Assembly: GCF_034314045.1 (NCBI RefSeq)
Contig: NZ_JAVIWL010000001.1
Span: forward strand, 4,836,001-4,900,000
Direction of reading: 5' to 3'
Origin: Glaciimonas sp. CA11.2
GTDB lineage: Bacteria; Pseudomonadota; Gammaproteobacteria; Burkholderiales; Burkholderiaceae_D
Length of the DNA: 64,000 nucleotides
Shown: positions 46,386-55,122 of the stretch, piece after piece
Layout: each line of letters starts with the position of its first letter
Position numbering within the stretch: the stretch's first letter is position 1
The notes under the pieces: model-generated
Seen by the model: the letters and a program-made list of their open reading frames with translations, nothing else
What the model was told of the DNA's origin: nothing
The model's database searches: none
Position numbers and translations under genes: made by a program

Positions 46386-47294
46386 ATGGCCCTGTCACGC
46401 AGAACCTCACCTATGCAACCGACCGACATTCTTCTCGCACTTCTTACCGTCACCATTTGGGGTTTTAATTTTGTCGTCATCCGAATAGGTCTGCATGACT
46501 TACCACCTTTATTTTTCTCGGCCCTGCGTTTCATTTTTGCGGCGATACCATTGATATTTTTCATCAAGCGCCCAGCCATACCCTGGCGTCTTTTGATCGC
46601 TTACGGTCTATTCCAATTTGCGCTGCAATTTGCGTTGCTGTTTTCGGGCATGCATCTGGGATTTACGGCGGGACTCGCGTCGTTGGTGATACAGCTTCAG
46701 GCCTTCTTCACCATCGGATTAGCAGTCTTGATTTTAAAGGAGCGTCCACGCGCCGCACAATTAATTGGCGCGTTTATCGCATTAGCTGGCATGGCCCTGG
46801 TTGCCATCCATGTTGATGGCACTGCCACTTTCATCGGCTTCTTGCTCGTGGTCTGCGCTGGCGTGAGTTGGGCCTCAGCCAACATCGTCACCAAAACCAT
46901 CGGCAAAGTCAATCCATTGGCGCTCGTAGTATGGGGATCGTTAATCGCCGTGCCACCTTTATTATTGGCATCATTTTTGACCGAAGGCCCCGCTTCATGG
47001 ACCAATGCAATCAGCCACTTCACCTGGATATCCGCTGGCGCGGTACTGTTTAATTCGTATCCAAATACGATCATCGGCTTTGGTATCTGGTCCGTCCTGA
47101 TGCGCAAATACCCGACGGCCACTATCGCGCCATTTGCATTATTAGTGCCGGTAGTGGGAATGCTGAGCGCAACGCTGGTGTTAGACGAACCGTTGCAATG
47201 GTGGAAAATTGTGGCGGGATTACTCGTATTATGCGGACTGGCTTTGAATCAATTCGGCGCAAAACTCATGCTGATACTCAAACCAAACAAATAA
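46386..47294 (+). CDS. EamA/DMT-family transporter
   Basis: A 302-residue protein with ten predicted membrane segments and two EamA halves (LALLTVTIWGFNFVVIRIGL; GVSWASANIVTKTIG). LKERPRAAQLIGAFIALAGM and LDEPLQWWKIVAGLLVLCG mark the conserved ends of the halves. It resembles the O-acetylserine/cysteine exporter group (EamA/RhaT type), but the substrate is not certain. The start may be ATG 46386 or ATG 46413, the latter directly before the first membrane segment. Confidence 0.88.
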   Translation: MALSRRTSPMQPTDILLALLTVTIWGFNFVVIRIGLHDLPPLFFSALRFIFAAIPLIFFIKRPAIPWRLLIAYGLFQFALQFALLFSGMHLGFTAGLASLVIQLQAFFTIGLAVLILKERPRAAQLIGAFIALAGMALVAIHVDGTATFIGFLLVVCAGVSWASANIVTKTIGKVNPLALVVWGSLIAVPPLLLASFLTEGPASWTNAISHFTWISAGAVLFNSYPNTIIGFGIWSVLMRKYPTATIAPFALLVPVVGMLSATLVLDEPLQWWKIVAGLLVLCGLALNQFGAKLMLILKPNK

Positions 47295-47423
47295 TGCTTA
47301 AGTGACGCCTATCAACAACAAACGATGCATCAAGCGGACTTGAACGGGCAAAAGTTGTACCGTTTTAGTGTTAATTACTTGCAGCCACTCAACATAATCG
47401 CAGGCGTTATTTCTTGCGTGGCA

Positions 47424-47450
47424 TAAAAAAAGCGCACCGAAGTGCGCTTA
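47424..47450 (-). terminator. Rho-independent terminator of ppa
   Basis: On the minus strand AGCGCAC-TTCG-GTGCGCT is followed by seven or more T. The stem is perfect with a stable TTCG loop. It lies about 20 bp after the ppa stop. The plus-strand EamA gene ends 130 bp to the left and could not use it equally well. Confidence 0.93.
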
Positions 47451-47469
47451 TCTTAAAAGGAAGCAAAAA

Positions 47470-48012
47470 TTATTTTGCTTCCAATGTTTTATTGTAAGCT
47501 GCCACACCCGCCAAAATTTCTTCGCGCGCATCTTCTGGACCGCCCCAACCATCAATCTTGACCCATTTACCTTTTTCCAGATCTTTGTAATGCTCAAAGA
47601 AATGTTGAATCTGGTTCAGGCGCAATTCATTCATATCTTCAGGCTTTTGCCAATGCGTGTAGATACTCAACACTTTATCGACTGGCACGGCCAATAGCTT
47701 GGCATCCTGACCCGCTTCATCCGACATTTTCAGCACGCCGATAGGACGGCAGCGCACAACCACCCCAGGAAACAACGGGAAAGGTGTGATCACCAACACG
47801 TCAACTGGATCACCGTCATCCGACAAGGTTTGCGGAATATAGCCGTAGTTACACGGATAATGCATCGCCGTACCCATGAACCGATCAACAAAAATCGCGC
47901 CCGACTCTTTGTCGACTTCGTATTTGATTGGATCAGCATTCATTGGAATTTCAATGATCACATTGAAATCATTCGGCAAATCACGCCCTGAGGATACGTC
48001 GTTCAAGCTCAT
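47470..48012 (-). CDS. ppa: Inorganic pyrophosphatase
   Basis: A 180-residue family I soluble pyrophosphatase that hydrolyses PPi. The signature [10 protein letters not shown] holds the metal-binding Asp residues; [15 protein letters not shown] and the NYGYIPQTL block are also typical. Size matches the hexameric bacterial enzyme. The gene is monocistronic with its own terminator. Confidence 0.97.
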   Translation of the reverse strand: MSLNDVSSGRDLPNDFNVIIEIPMNADPIKYEVDKESGAIFVDRFMGTAMHYPCNYGYIPQTLSDDGDPVDVLVITPFPLFPGVVVRCRPIGVLKMSDEAGQDAKLLAVPVDKVLSIYTHWQKPEDMNELRLNQIQHFFEHYKDLEKGKWVKIDGWGGPEDAREEILAGVAAYNKTLEAK

Positions 48013-48271
48013 GTTGTCTCTCGTCTTGTAAGGATGGGTAAAATAATGAATGCGAAATTATAACGGTTCCAGACGCCATCATGCACTGCAACATTTAAAG
48101 AAGACGGCGAATCATTATCAAAATAATAATAATGTTACAATTTTGACCGCTTTCTAAGACCTTTTTACTATCCACAAATACAATGTGTTATGCGCACAAC
48201 AATAGATTTAAAAAGAGTGCCTCACCACATGAAGTAATTGACGCTAAATGTGGTGAGCAATGCGGCATACA

Positions 48272-49045
48272 TTACGCCACAAAATCCACCACGGCATTTA
48301 ACACATCATCTTGCTGGTCCCGATGGGGTGAATGGCCACAATGCGCAAGGGCAACATACCGTGCATTCGGCACAGCCGCCACGATCAAATCGACTTGATT
48401 CATGCTGAAATACTCGTCCTCCACGCCTTGAATAACGAGTGTTGGCGCGTGAATATCCGCCAGGAATTGCTCGATATTCCAGTCTTGAAAAACCGGCGAG
48501 ACCCATGTGTCGTACCAAGACCAAAAAACCTGATCAACATCTTTATGATGCCTTTGGAGTTTTAGACGAAAGTCAGTCGTTTCAAAGGCTTTTTTAGCCT
48601 TAACAATACCTGCAATCGCCTGCTGCTCGACATTCACGTGCGGCGCTTCCAGCACAATAGAGAGCACACGTTCGGGAAACAGCGCAGCAGCAATAATCGC
48701 CATTGATGCACCATCGCTATGACCGAATAAATGCGCCTGAGTCACGCCCAATGCATCCATCACCTGCGGTACCAATTTCGCTTCCTGCTCAATATAATCC
48801 GGCAGACGCTGGCCTAAAAGCCCATCAGAGTCACCATAACCCTGCCGCGACCATGCAATCACCTCGAGACCCGTAACACGCGCCAGTTCGACAGGGAAAT
48901 TGCGCCAGATCGAAACTGATCCAAGCGCCTCATGCATGAGCATAATCGGTGGCTGCGAGCCGGGCCAGCGTTGATAAGCTAACCGTATGTTATGAATTTC
49001 AACGAAACCCTTTTCATCCATAATATCTTTCTTGAAGTTGTCCAT
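48272..49045 (-). CDS. Alpha/beta hydrolase
   Basis: A 257-residue alpha/beta-hydrolase. The oxyanion-region motif is MLMHEALGSVSIWRN, the nucleophile elbow is LFGHSDGAS, the acid lies near VIQGVEDEYF and the His is in LAHCGHSPHRDQ. It is similar in layout to small esterases and hydrolases of aromatic or ester catabolism; the substrate is unknown. ATG 49045 is used; ATG 49021 is also possible. Confidence 0.88.
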   Translation of the reverse strand: MDNFKKDIMDEKGFVEIHNIRLAYQRWPGSQPPIMLMHEALGSVSIWRNFPVELARVTGLEVIAWSRQGYGDSDGLLGQRLPDYIEQEAKLVPQVMDALGVTQAHLFGHSDGASMAIIAAALFPERVLSIVLEAPHVNVEQQAIAGIVKAKKAFETTDFRLKLQRHHKDVDQVFWSWYDTWVSPVFQDWNIEQFLADIHAPTLVIQGVEDEYFSMNQVDLIVAAVPNARYVALAHCGHSPHRDQQDDVLNAVVDFVA

Positions 49046-49090
49046 GAACTTAACGAACGGTTAGTTGTATGTCAGTCTACAGTTCCTTTA

Positions 49091-49318
49091 TCAGGCAACA
49101 GACCCATTTAGTGCCAATACTTCCTCTTGTGCTTTTTTCAGTAGAGATTGCGCCGTCTCCAAGACTTCCTGAATGGTAGATTTTTGAAGTTGGTCGTACT
49201 CGCTGTCAAATGCCATGGACAAAGCAGCGAGGACCGCAGAAGTACGACTGTGCAGAATCGTGAGACTGTCCAGGATATCGATCGTTTTTACGGTACGTGT
49301 TTGAGCGTTTGCAGACAT
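49091..49318 (-). CDS. Small helical protein, DUF3077/DUF6124-like
   Basis: A 75-residue acidic, helix-forming protein (ILDSLTILHSRTSAVLAALSMAF, then a QEVLETAQSLLKKAQEEVLAL helix). It is reminiscent of small DUF3077/DUF6124 proteins of unknown role. AAGGAAG lies 6 bases before the ATG. It follows a highly structured leader, which is unusual for such a small gene. Similarity to the named families is by eye only. Confidence 0.65.
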   Translation of the reverse strand: MSANAQTRTVKTIDILDSLTILHSRTSAVLAALSMAFDSEYDQLQKSTIQEVLETAQSLLKKAQEEVLALNGSVA

Positions 49319-49349
49319 GGCAACTTCCTTGGATAGTGTTTAATCCGCG

Positions 49350-49444
49350 CCCCGTTTCCAAGCGGGGTGGGCGGAAAATGGCAGGGTTGGAAAACCAGTA
49401 TCCAAAGCAACCGGCAGGCCGAAGCCTCCCCACCATTACCGCCC
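49350..49444 (-). ncRNA. Structured 5' leader RNA, three-way junction plus hairpin
   Basis: Read on the minus strand, GGGCGG (49439-49444) pairs with CCGCCC (49369-49374), and ATGG (49433-49436) with CCAT (49378-49381). They close a junction with two inner hairpins: AGGC-TTCG-GCCT (49416-49427) and CCGGT...ACTGG (49395-49414). A further hairpin CCCCG...CGGGG (49350-49367) follows, then the ribosome site of the 75-aa gene. No known riboswitch class was matched. It may be a cis-regulatory element or a small RNA. Confidence 0.55.
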
Positions 49445-49472
49445 AAAGAAGGCGTAACAGGGTTTTCGCACG

Positions 49473-49497
49473 AAAAAAAACGGCATTGCGCCGTTCG
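49473..49497 (-). terminator. Rho-independent terminator upstream of the structured leader
   Basis: On the minus strand AACGGC-GCAAT-GCCGTT runs into eight T. It lies downstream of the acetyltransferase gene (49674-50267) and about 30 bp before the structured leader, so the leader must have its own start or arise by read-through. Confidence 0.88.
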
Positions 49498-49673
49498 TAC
49501 GCTTTGGATAAATCAGGTTTCCAATCCCGAATCCCTCTTTTTCAGAGACATTTTTAGTATCTAGTAGTTTTGGCGAACACGCAAGCGTTAAGGTTTATCC
49601 ACCGCAGAAAACATGCTCCCACAAAGTTAATACGACAAAATGCAGCGAGGGCAGCTTTCCATAAAACTACTCA

Positions 49674-50267
49674 TCATCTCGGCTTGGTAAGTTGGTAATT
49701 CAAGTGCACCTTCACCGTCGGCCATTCACCAGCAATAATGCTGTACACGCACGTATCACGCAAAGTACCGTTTGGCGAAATCTGATGGTGCCGCAAAATA
49801 CCATCCAACTTAGCGCCCAGTCGCTCAATACCAGCACGGCTTTGCAGATTAAAGAAATGTGTACGAAATTCGACCGCGATGCAGTCCAGTTGTTCAAAAG
49901 CGTGCGTCAGCAACAGAAGCTTGCATTCAGTATTAAGCGGGCCGCGCTGGACCCGTTTGCGATACCAGGTTGAGCCGATTTCAAGACGTCGATTTGCCGA
50001 ATCGATATGCATATAAGTCGTCATCCCAACTGCCTGACCGGTGGCGTTGTCGATAATCGCAAAGGGCAGCATCGCACCCTTCTCTTGCAGGTCGAGACGT
50101 CTGCTGATCTCCGCGTCCAATTTATCAGGCGTCGGGATCGCTGTGTACCACAAGTCCCAAAGCTCGCCATCTTTCACGGCCTCGATCAAATCATCTTTGT
50201 GTGCAGGCGACAACGGTACTAACGATCCGAATTGTCCGGTCAATGTTACTGGTTGCGTCAAGCTCAT
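49674..50267 (-). CDS. RimJ/RimL-type GNAT acetyltransferase
   Basis: A 197-residue GNAT protein (Acetyltransf_3 type). Key blocks are FAIIDNATGQAVGMTTYMHIDSANRRLEIG, GSTWYRKRVQRGPLNTECKLLLL and FEQLDCIAVEFRTHFFNLQSR, the last being typical of N-terminal or small-molecule acetylases. ATG 50267 with AGAGGA close upstream is preferred over an upstream in-frame codon. It is divergent from the hydratase gene. Confidence 0.88.
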   Translation of the reverse strand: MSLTQPVTLTGQFGSLVPLSPAHKDDLIEAVKDGELWDLWYTAIPTPDKLDAEISRRLDLQEKGAMLPFAIIDNATGQAVGMTTYMHIDSANRRLEIGSTWYRKRVQRGPLNTECKLLLLTHAFEQLDCIAVEFRTHFFNLQSRAGIERLGAKLDGILRHHQISPNGTLRDTCVYSIIAGEWPTVKVHLNYQLTKPR

Positions 50268-50443
50268 CTTCCTCTTTCTTTTAAAAATCACGACTACTTC
50301 GTTATGAAATGATAATTTTCCGCGTCAACGCGCAGGGAGAGAAACTTAACCGAAATCGCAGCCCCCCTTCCAAAAATGCAAATTGCAGCATCGCAGTACC
50401 TCGCACACACTGAATGCTTCGATTGAAACTATAAACTGCCATC

Positions 50444-51334
50444 ATGACCTTCGATACCCCTGATCCTCTTTTATTGCAACAGTGGGTCGGAAATACGACA
50501 ACTTCCGACGACCTTATCACGGTCGGCGCTGTCAACGCACTGGCTGCAATCCTTGACCGCCCGACTTTATTCGCCGCAGGTGCAGCTTTGCCGCCGTTAT
50601 GGCACTGGATTTATTTCTGGTCAGTAGCGCCTCAGGCTGAACTGGGCAGTGACGGACATCCACAACGCGGCGGCTTTTTGCCGCCTGTGCCTTTGCCACG
50701 CCGCATGTGGGCTGGCGGTCGGCTGAAGTTCGGTCCCCCACTTCCGATCGGAGTCGTTGCAACCCGCTCCTCGCGTATACAAAACGTAACCGAAAAACGC
50801 GGCGCATCCGGCAATCTGGCTTTTGTAACCGTCCAGCATCAAGTTGCGCATGCAGGCCAAGTTTCTATTACCGAAGAGCACGATATTGTTTATCGTGCCA
50901 TGCCAGAACGGGGCGCTGCCACTTCAGTGGCCAAGCTTGCGCCGACCGAAGCCGCATGGTCGCGCACCATCACGCCGGACCCAGTGCTTTTATTTCGTTA
51001 CTCTGCACTCACTTTTAATGGTCATCGCATTCATTATGATCGCAGCTATGCGAGCGAGGTCGAGGGCTATCCCGGTCTGATCGTGCATGGTCCATTGATT
51101 GCTACGATGTTGGCCGATTTACTACAGCGCAATATGCCGGACGCGTCATTGGTCGCATTCAATTTTCGCGCAGTTGGTCCATTGTTCGACACCGAACCCT
51201 TCACCGTTTGTGGACAGCCAGACGCCGATGGCCGTACGGTGCGACTCTGGGCCAAAAACAATCGCGGCGAACTCGCCATGCAGGCGGAAGCAACACTTGG
51301 CGAACTTGCCGACGCAACAGTCAACCCATCATAA
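50444..51334 (+). CDS. MaoC-like double-hotdog hydratase, mesaconyl-C4-CoA hydratase type
   Basis: A 296-residue protein with two hotdog halves. The N-terminal FAS1-type dehydratase-like region includes LPPLWHWIYFWSVAP and PPVPLPRRMWAGGRL. The C-terminal half carries the catalytic pattern FNGHRIHYDRSYA and GYPGLIVHGPLIATML. The closest known role is hydration of mesaconyl-C4-CoA/3-methylfumaryl-CoA (Meh). It starts a plus-strand cluster with an acyl-CoA dehydrogenase, CoA-transferase and MmgE/PrpD protein and is separated from the next gene by 9 bp. Confidence 0.82.
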   Translation: MTFDTPDPLLLQQWVGNTTTSDDLITVGAVNALAAILDRPTLFAAGAALPPLWHWIYFWSVAPQAELGSDGHPQRGGFLPPVPLPRRMWAGGRLKFGPPLPIGVVATRSSRIQNVTEKRGASGNLAFVTVQHQVAHAGQVSITEEHDIVYRAMPERGAATSVAKLAPTEAAWSRTITPDPVLLFRYSALTFNGHRIHYDRSYASEVEGYPGLIVHGPLIATMLADLLQRNMPDASLVAFNFRAVGPLFDTEPFTVCGQPDADGRTVRLWAKNNRGELAMQAEATLGELADATVNPS

Positions 51335-51343
51335 AGAACCAGA

Positions 51344-52504
51344 ATGTCTACTCAAACCAATACTTACGAAGATATCCGCGATGCTGTGCGCGCTTTATGC
51401 AGCGAATTTTCGGGAGAGTATTTCCGCAAGATCGATGAAGCGCGAGGCTATCCAGAGGAATTTGTTAACGCGCTGACTAAGGCCGGTTGGCTGGCTGCGC
51501 TGATTCCGCAAGAATACGGTGGCTCTGGACTTGGCTTGACCGAAGCGTCCGTGATCATGGAAGAGATCAACCGTGCTGGCGGTAATTCTGGTGCCTGTCA
51601 CGGTCAAATGTACAACATGGGCACGTTATTACGACACGGTTCGCCTAAGCAGAAAGAATTGTATCTGCCAAAAATTGCCAGCGGCGAATTACGCCTGCAA
51701 TCGATGGCCGTAACAGAGCCAACCACCGGCACAGACACCACCAAAATCACCACCACGGCAGTACGCAAGGGCGACCGCTATGTCGTCAATGGCCAAAAAG
51801 TATGGATTTCACGGGTCCAGCATTCGGACTTAATGATCTTGCTGGCCCGCACCACGCCGCTAGCCGAGGTGAAGAAAAAATCGGAAGGCATGTCGATCTT
51901 CGTGGTTGACCTGCGTGAAGCCATCGGTAATGGCCTGACAGTGCGCCCTATCCTGAATATGGTGAACCACGAAACCAACGAATTATTCTTTGAAAACCTC
52001 GAAATTCCAGTCGAAAATTTGATCGGTGAAGAAGGCAAAGGCTTCAAATATATTCTGGATGGCCTGAACGCAGAACGCACGCTGATCGCCGCCGAATGTA
52101 TCGGTGATGGCTACTGGTTTATCGACAAGGTGACAAAATACGTTAATGAACGCATTGTATTTGGTCGTCCAATCGGACAAAACCAAGGCGTGCAGTTCCC
52201 TATCGCAAAAGCCTATGTCAATCTGGAAGCGGCAAACCTGATGCGCTACAAAGCGTGCGAATTGTTCGACGCGCACTTGCCCTGCGGCACGGAGGCGAAC
52301 ATGGCCAAAATGCTGGCGGCCGATGCTTCATGGGAAGCCGCCAATGCATGCCTTCAATTCCATGGCGGATTTGGTTTTGCGTGCGAGTACGACATTGAGC
52401 GCAAATTCCGCGAGACCCGCCTGTATCAGGTCGCGCCAATCTCGACCAATTTAATCCTATCCTACGTTGCTGAGCATGTGCTCGGCATGCCCCGTTCATT
52501 CTAA
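51344..52504 (+). CDS. Acyl-CoA dehydrogenase
   Basis: A 386-residue FAD-dependent acyl-CoA dehydrogenase. The FAD/substrate blocks are LQSMAVTEPTTGTDTTKI and VVNGQKVWISRVQHSDL, with FGRPIGQNQGVQFPIAKAYV and the C-terminal QFHGGFGFACEYDIERKFRE region (one residue block per domain). Its acyl substrate is unknown; the neighbours suggest a branched dicarboxylic acyl-CoA. It lies 12 bp before the CoA-transferase ATG. Confidence 0.92.
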   Translation: MSTQTNTYEDIRDAVRALCSEFSGEYFRKIDEARGYPEEFVNALTKAGWLAALIPQEYGGSGLGLTEASVIMEEINRAGGNSGACHGQMYNMGTLLRHGSPKQKELYLPKIASGELRLQSMAVTEPTTGTDTTKITTTAVRKGDRYVVNGQKVWISRVQHSDLMILLARTTPLAEVKKKSEGMSIFVVDLREAIGNGLTVRPILNMVNHETNELFFENLEIPVENLIGEEGKGFKYILDGLNAERTLIAAECIGDGYWFIDKVTKYVNERIVFGRPIGQNQGVQFPIAKAYVNLEAANLMRYKACELFDAHLPCGTEANMAKMLAADASWEAANACLQFHGGFGFACEYDIERKFRETRLYQVAPISTNLILSYVAEHVLGMPRSF

Positions 52505-52516
52505 TTGGAGAGTTCC

Positions 52517-53695
52517 ATGCGTCCATTGGATGGCATTACCGTAATCACACTTGAACAGGCAATTGCCGCGCCGTTTTGTACTCGCCAACTGGCCGACCTC
52601 GGCGCACGCGTCATCAAGGTCGAGCGACCAGGCGTTGGTGACTTTGCACGCGCTTATGACGAACGCGTACACGGATTGGCCTCGCACTTCGTATGGACCA
52701 ATCGGTCCAAAGAAAGTCTGACGCTTGACGTCAAGCATCTGGAAGCCGACAGCATTTTGACCAAGTTACTCGAAACCGCGGACGTGTTTGTACAAAACCT
52801 GGCCCCGGGAGCCGCCGCACGACTTGGCCTATCATATGAAGCATTGCACGAAAAATTTCCACGCCTGATCGTCTGCGACATCTCCGGCTACGGCGCAGAT
52901 GGTCCGTATCGCGATAAGAAGGCCTACGACCTGATGATACAGAGCGAGTCCGGATTTCTATCGATCACCGGCTCACCCGATGAACCGGCCAAAGCAGGAT
53001 GCTCGATAGCGGATATCGCTGCGGGCATGTATGCGTACTCCAACATCCTTGCGGCACTCATCCAGCGTGGCAAAACCGGTCAGGGTTGCAACATTGACGT
53101 ATCGATGCTTGAAAGCATGGTCGAGTGGATGAACTATCCGCTGTACTACGCCATCGATGGCGCATCGCCACCACCACGCGCCGGAGCCGCGCACGCGACA
53201 ATTTATCCTTACGGACCATTCCTCGCTGGTGACGGCAAGGTTGTCATGCTTGGCCTTCAGAATGAACGCGAATGGGCGCTATTTTGCGACAAAGTGTTGC
53301 AACAACCGGCATTGACCAGCGACCCGCGTTTCTCTTCAAACTCTGCGCGTACGGCAGCGCGAGAAGCATTACGCACAATCATTATTGATGCCTTCTCCAC
53401 CCTGAGTTCAGCCCAAGTGATTGAACGTCTTGAATCAGCGCAGATTGCCAACGCGCAAATGAACGACATGCACGATATATGGGAACACGCACAATTAAAG
53501 GCACGTCAGCGCTGGGTAGAAGTCGACACACCCGTCGGAAAAATTCCCGCTCTACTACCGCCCGGCATACCCAATACCTACACGCCGCGCATGGATGCTG
53601 TTCCTGGATTAGGTCAACATACTGATGCCATCCTGAACCAAATCGGCTATGACAACGACGCTATCGTCGCTCTGCGTGCACAGCACGCTATCTAA
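52517..53695 (+). CDS. Class III (CaiB/BaiF) CoA-transferase
   Basis: A 392-residue CaiB/BaiF-family enzyme that moves CoA between carboxylic acids. It shows RPLDGITVITLEQAIAAPF, the region LGARVIKVERPGVGDFAR and YDLMIQSESGFLSITG. The catalytic Asp of the family lies in the latter YD pair. ATG 52517 is preceded by GGAG at 9 bases; an upstream TTG would overlap that site. Its end lies 19 bp before the ATG of the MmgE/PrpD gene. Confidence 0.92.
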   Translation: MRPLDGITVITLEQAIAAPFCTRQLADLGARVIKVERPGVGDFARAYDERVHGLASHFVWTNRSKESLTLDVKHLEADSILTKLLETADVFVQNLAPGAAARLGLSYEALHEKFPRLIVCDISGYGADGPYRDKKAYDLMIQSESGFLSITGSPDEPAKAGCSIADIAAGMYAYSNILAALIQRGKTGQGCNIDVSMLESMVEWMNYPLYYAIDGASPPPRAGAAHATIYPYGPFLAGDGKVVMLGLQNEREWALFCDKVLQQPALTSDPRFSSNSARTAAREALRTIIIDAFSTLSSAQVIERLESAQIANAQMNDMHDIWEHAQLKARQRWVEVDTPVGKIPALLPPGIPNTYTPRMDAVPGLGQHTDAILNQIGYDNDAIVALRAQHAI

Positions 53696-53714
53696 TAAGA
53701 ATATACAATTCGCC

Positions 53715-55070
53715 ATGACTGATCACGCTAGCCAGACCTTAGCAAACTTCGCCGCCACTTTGCGTTTTGAAGACATCCCCGAAGCAGTCGTAAGACGCGC
53801 CGAAGACCTGATGCTCGACTGGTTCGGCTCCGCTTTGGCCGGCAAGAACGGCAGGCCGGTAAAAACGATTGAATGGTTTGCAACCCAGATGGGCCCGGCC
53901 ACCGGCACCTCCGAAATTCTCATCTCGCGCCGTCAAACCACACCGTTATTTGCGGCAATGGTCAACGCCGCCTCCTCCCATTTTGCAGAACAGGACGATG
54001 TTCATAACGGCTCGGTATTTCACCCCGCCGCCGTCGTTTTTCCCGCAGTGCTGGCGGTGGCGCAATCACTCGGCAGCAGTGGACGCGAGCTGATTACCGC
54101 TGCCGTCGCAGGTTACGAAGTCGGCATCAGGGTCGGTGAATTTCTTGGCCGCTCGCATTACCGGATATTTCATACCACCGGAACCGCCGGAACAATCGCC
54201 GCTGCCGCAGCGGTCGGACATTTATTAAAACTGACGCCTGAGCAGATGCTGCACGCATTCGGGTCAGCTGGCACACAAAGCGCAGGATTGTGGGAATTCC
54301 TGCGCGACGCGGCCGACTCGAAGCAATTACATACGGCTAAAGCAGCTGGCGACGGATTGATGTCTGCCTACCTCGCCAGCGAAGGATTTACTGGCGCAAG
54401 ACGGATTCTTGAAGGCGCGCAAGGCATGGGAGCTGGCATGTCGACCGATGCCGATCCAGCGAAGCTGACCGATCGTTTGGGCGAGCGCTGGACATTAGCG
54501 GAGACGTCATTTAAGTTTCACTCATCTTGCCGCCATACACACCCTGCGGCCGATGCGTTGTTGGCAGTGGTCACGCAACATGACCTCGCCCCTGATCAGA
54601 TAGCCCGCGTAGTCACGCATGTGCATCAGGGCGCTATTGATGTTCTTGGTCCAGTGGTCAATCCGCAGACGGTGCATCAGGCAAAGTTTTCGATGGGGAC
54701 GGTGCTTGGGTTGATTGCGCAGTTCCGCTGTGCGGGGTTGAGGGAATTTGAGTCGTTTTATAACGATGCGCGAGTTGCTGCATTTTGCGATAAGGTGAGT
54801 ATGAAGCTGGATGAGGAAGTGGATGGTGCTTATCCCGCGCGCTGGATTGGTAAGGTAACGGTTGAGACGGTTGATGGGCGGACGTTGCAGGGTCGGGTGG
54901 ATGAGCCTAAGGGTGATCCGGGGAATACTTTGACGCGTGAGGAATTGGAGTTGAAAGCGTTGCGGTTGGCGGAGTTTAGTGGGGCTGCTAGCACGGCTGA
55001 GATGCAAGTGGTGTTTGGGAGGATTTGGGGAATTTTGGGATGTGGGAAAGTGGAGAGGTTGTTGGGATAA
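53715..55070 (+). CDS. MmgE/PrpD family protein
   Basis: A 451-residue MmgE/PrpD protein, a family that includes 2-methylcitrate dehydratase and cis-aconitate decarboxylase. Family blocks are LDWFGSALAGKNGRPVK, ASSHFAEQDDVHNGSVFHP, YRIFHTTGTAGTIAAAAAVG and FKFHSSCRHTHPAADAL. The exact reaction is unknown. The frame extends 22 codons upstream inside the CoA-transferase gene; ATG 53715 fits the family start. The final 370 bp are almost free of C on the coding strand (55021-55080: 27 G, 18 T, 14 A, 1 C), unlike the start of the gene. Confidence 0.9.
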   Translation: MTDHASQTLANFAATLRFEDIPEAVVRRAEDLMLDWFGSALAGKNGRPVKTIEWFATQMGPATGTSEILISRRQTTPLFAAMVNAASSHFAEQDDVHNGSVFHPAAVVFPAVLAVAQSLGSSGRELITAAVAGYEVGIRVGEFLGRSHYRIFHTTGTAGTIAAAAAVGHLLKLTPEQMLHAFGSAGTQSAGLWEFLRDAADSKQLHTAKAAGDGLMSAYLASEGFTGARRILEGAQGMGAGMSTDADPAKLTDRLGERWTLAETSFKFHSSCRHTHPAADALLAVVTQHDLAPDQIARVVTHVHQGAIDVLGPVVNPQTVHQAKFSMGTVLGLIAQFRCAGLREFESFYNDARVAAFCDKVSMKLDEEVDGAYPARWIGKVTVETVDGRTLQGRVDEPKGDPGNTLTREELELKALRLAEFSGAASTAEMQVVFGRIWGILGCGKVERLLG

Positions 55071-55122
55071 AGATGCGGTTGCGTTTATAGGCGTTGGGTC
55101 TTCGTTAATTAACATGGTTTGG

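Noticed and set aside
49206..49436. 76-codon frame through the structured leader
   Set aside because: It covers the RNA stems and overlaps the 75-aa gene out of frame with no ribosome site. It was considered as an alternative reading, but pairing in the leader seems the stronger signal.
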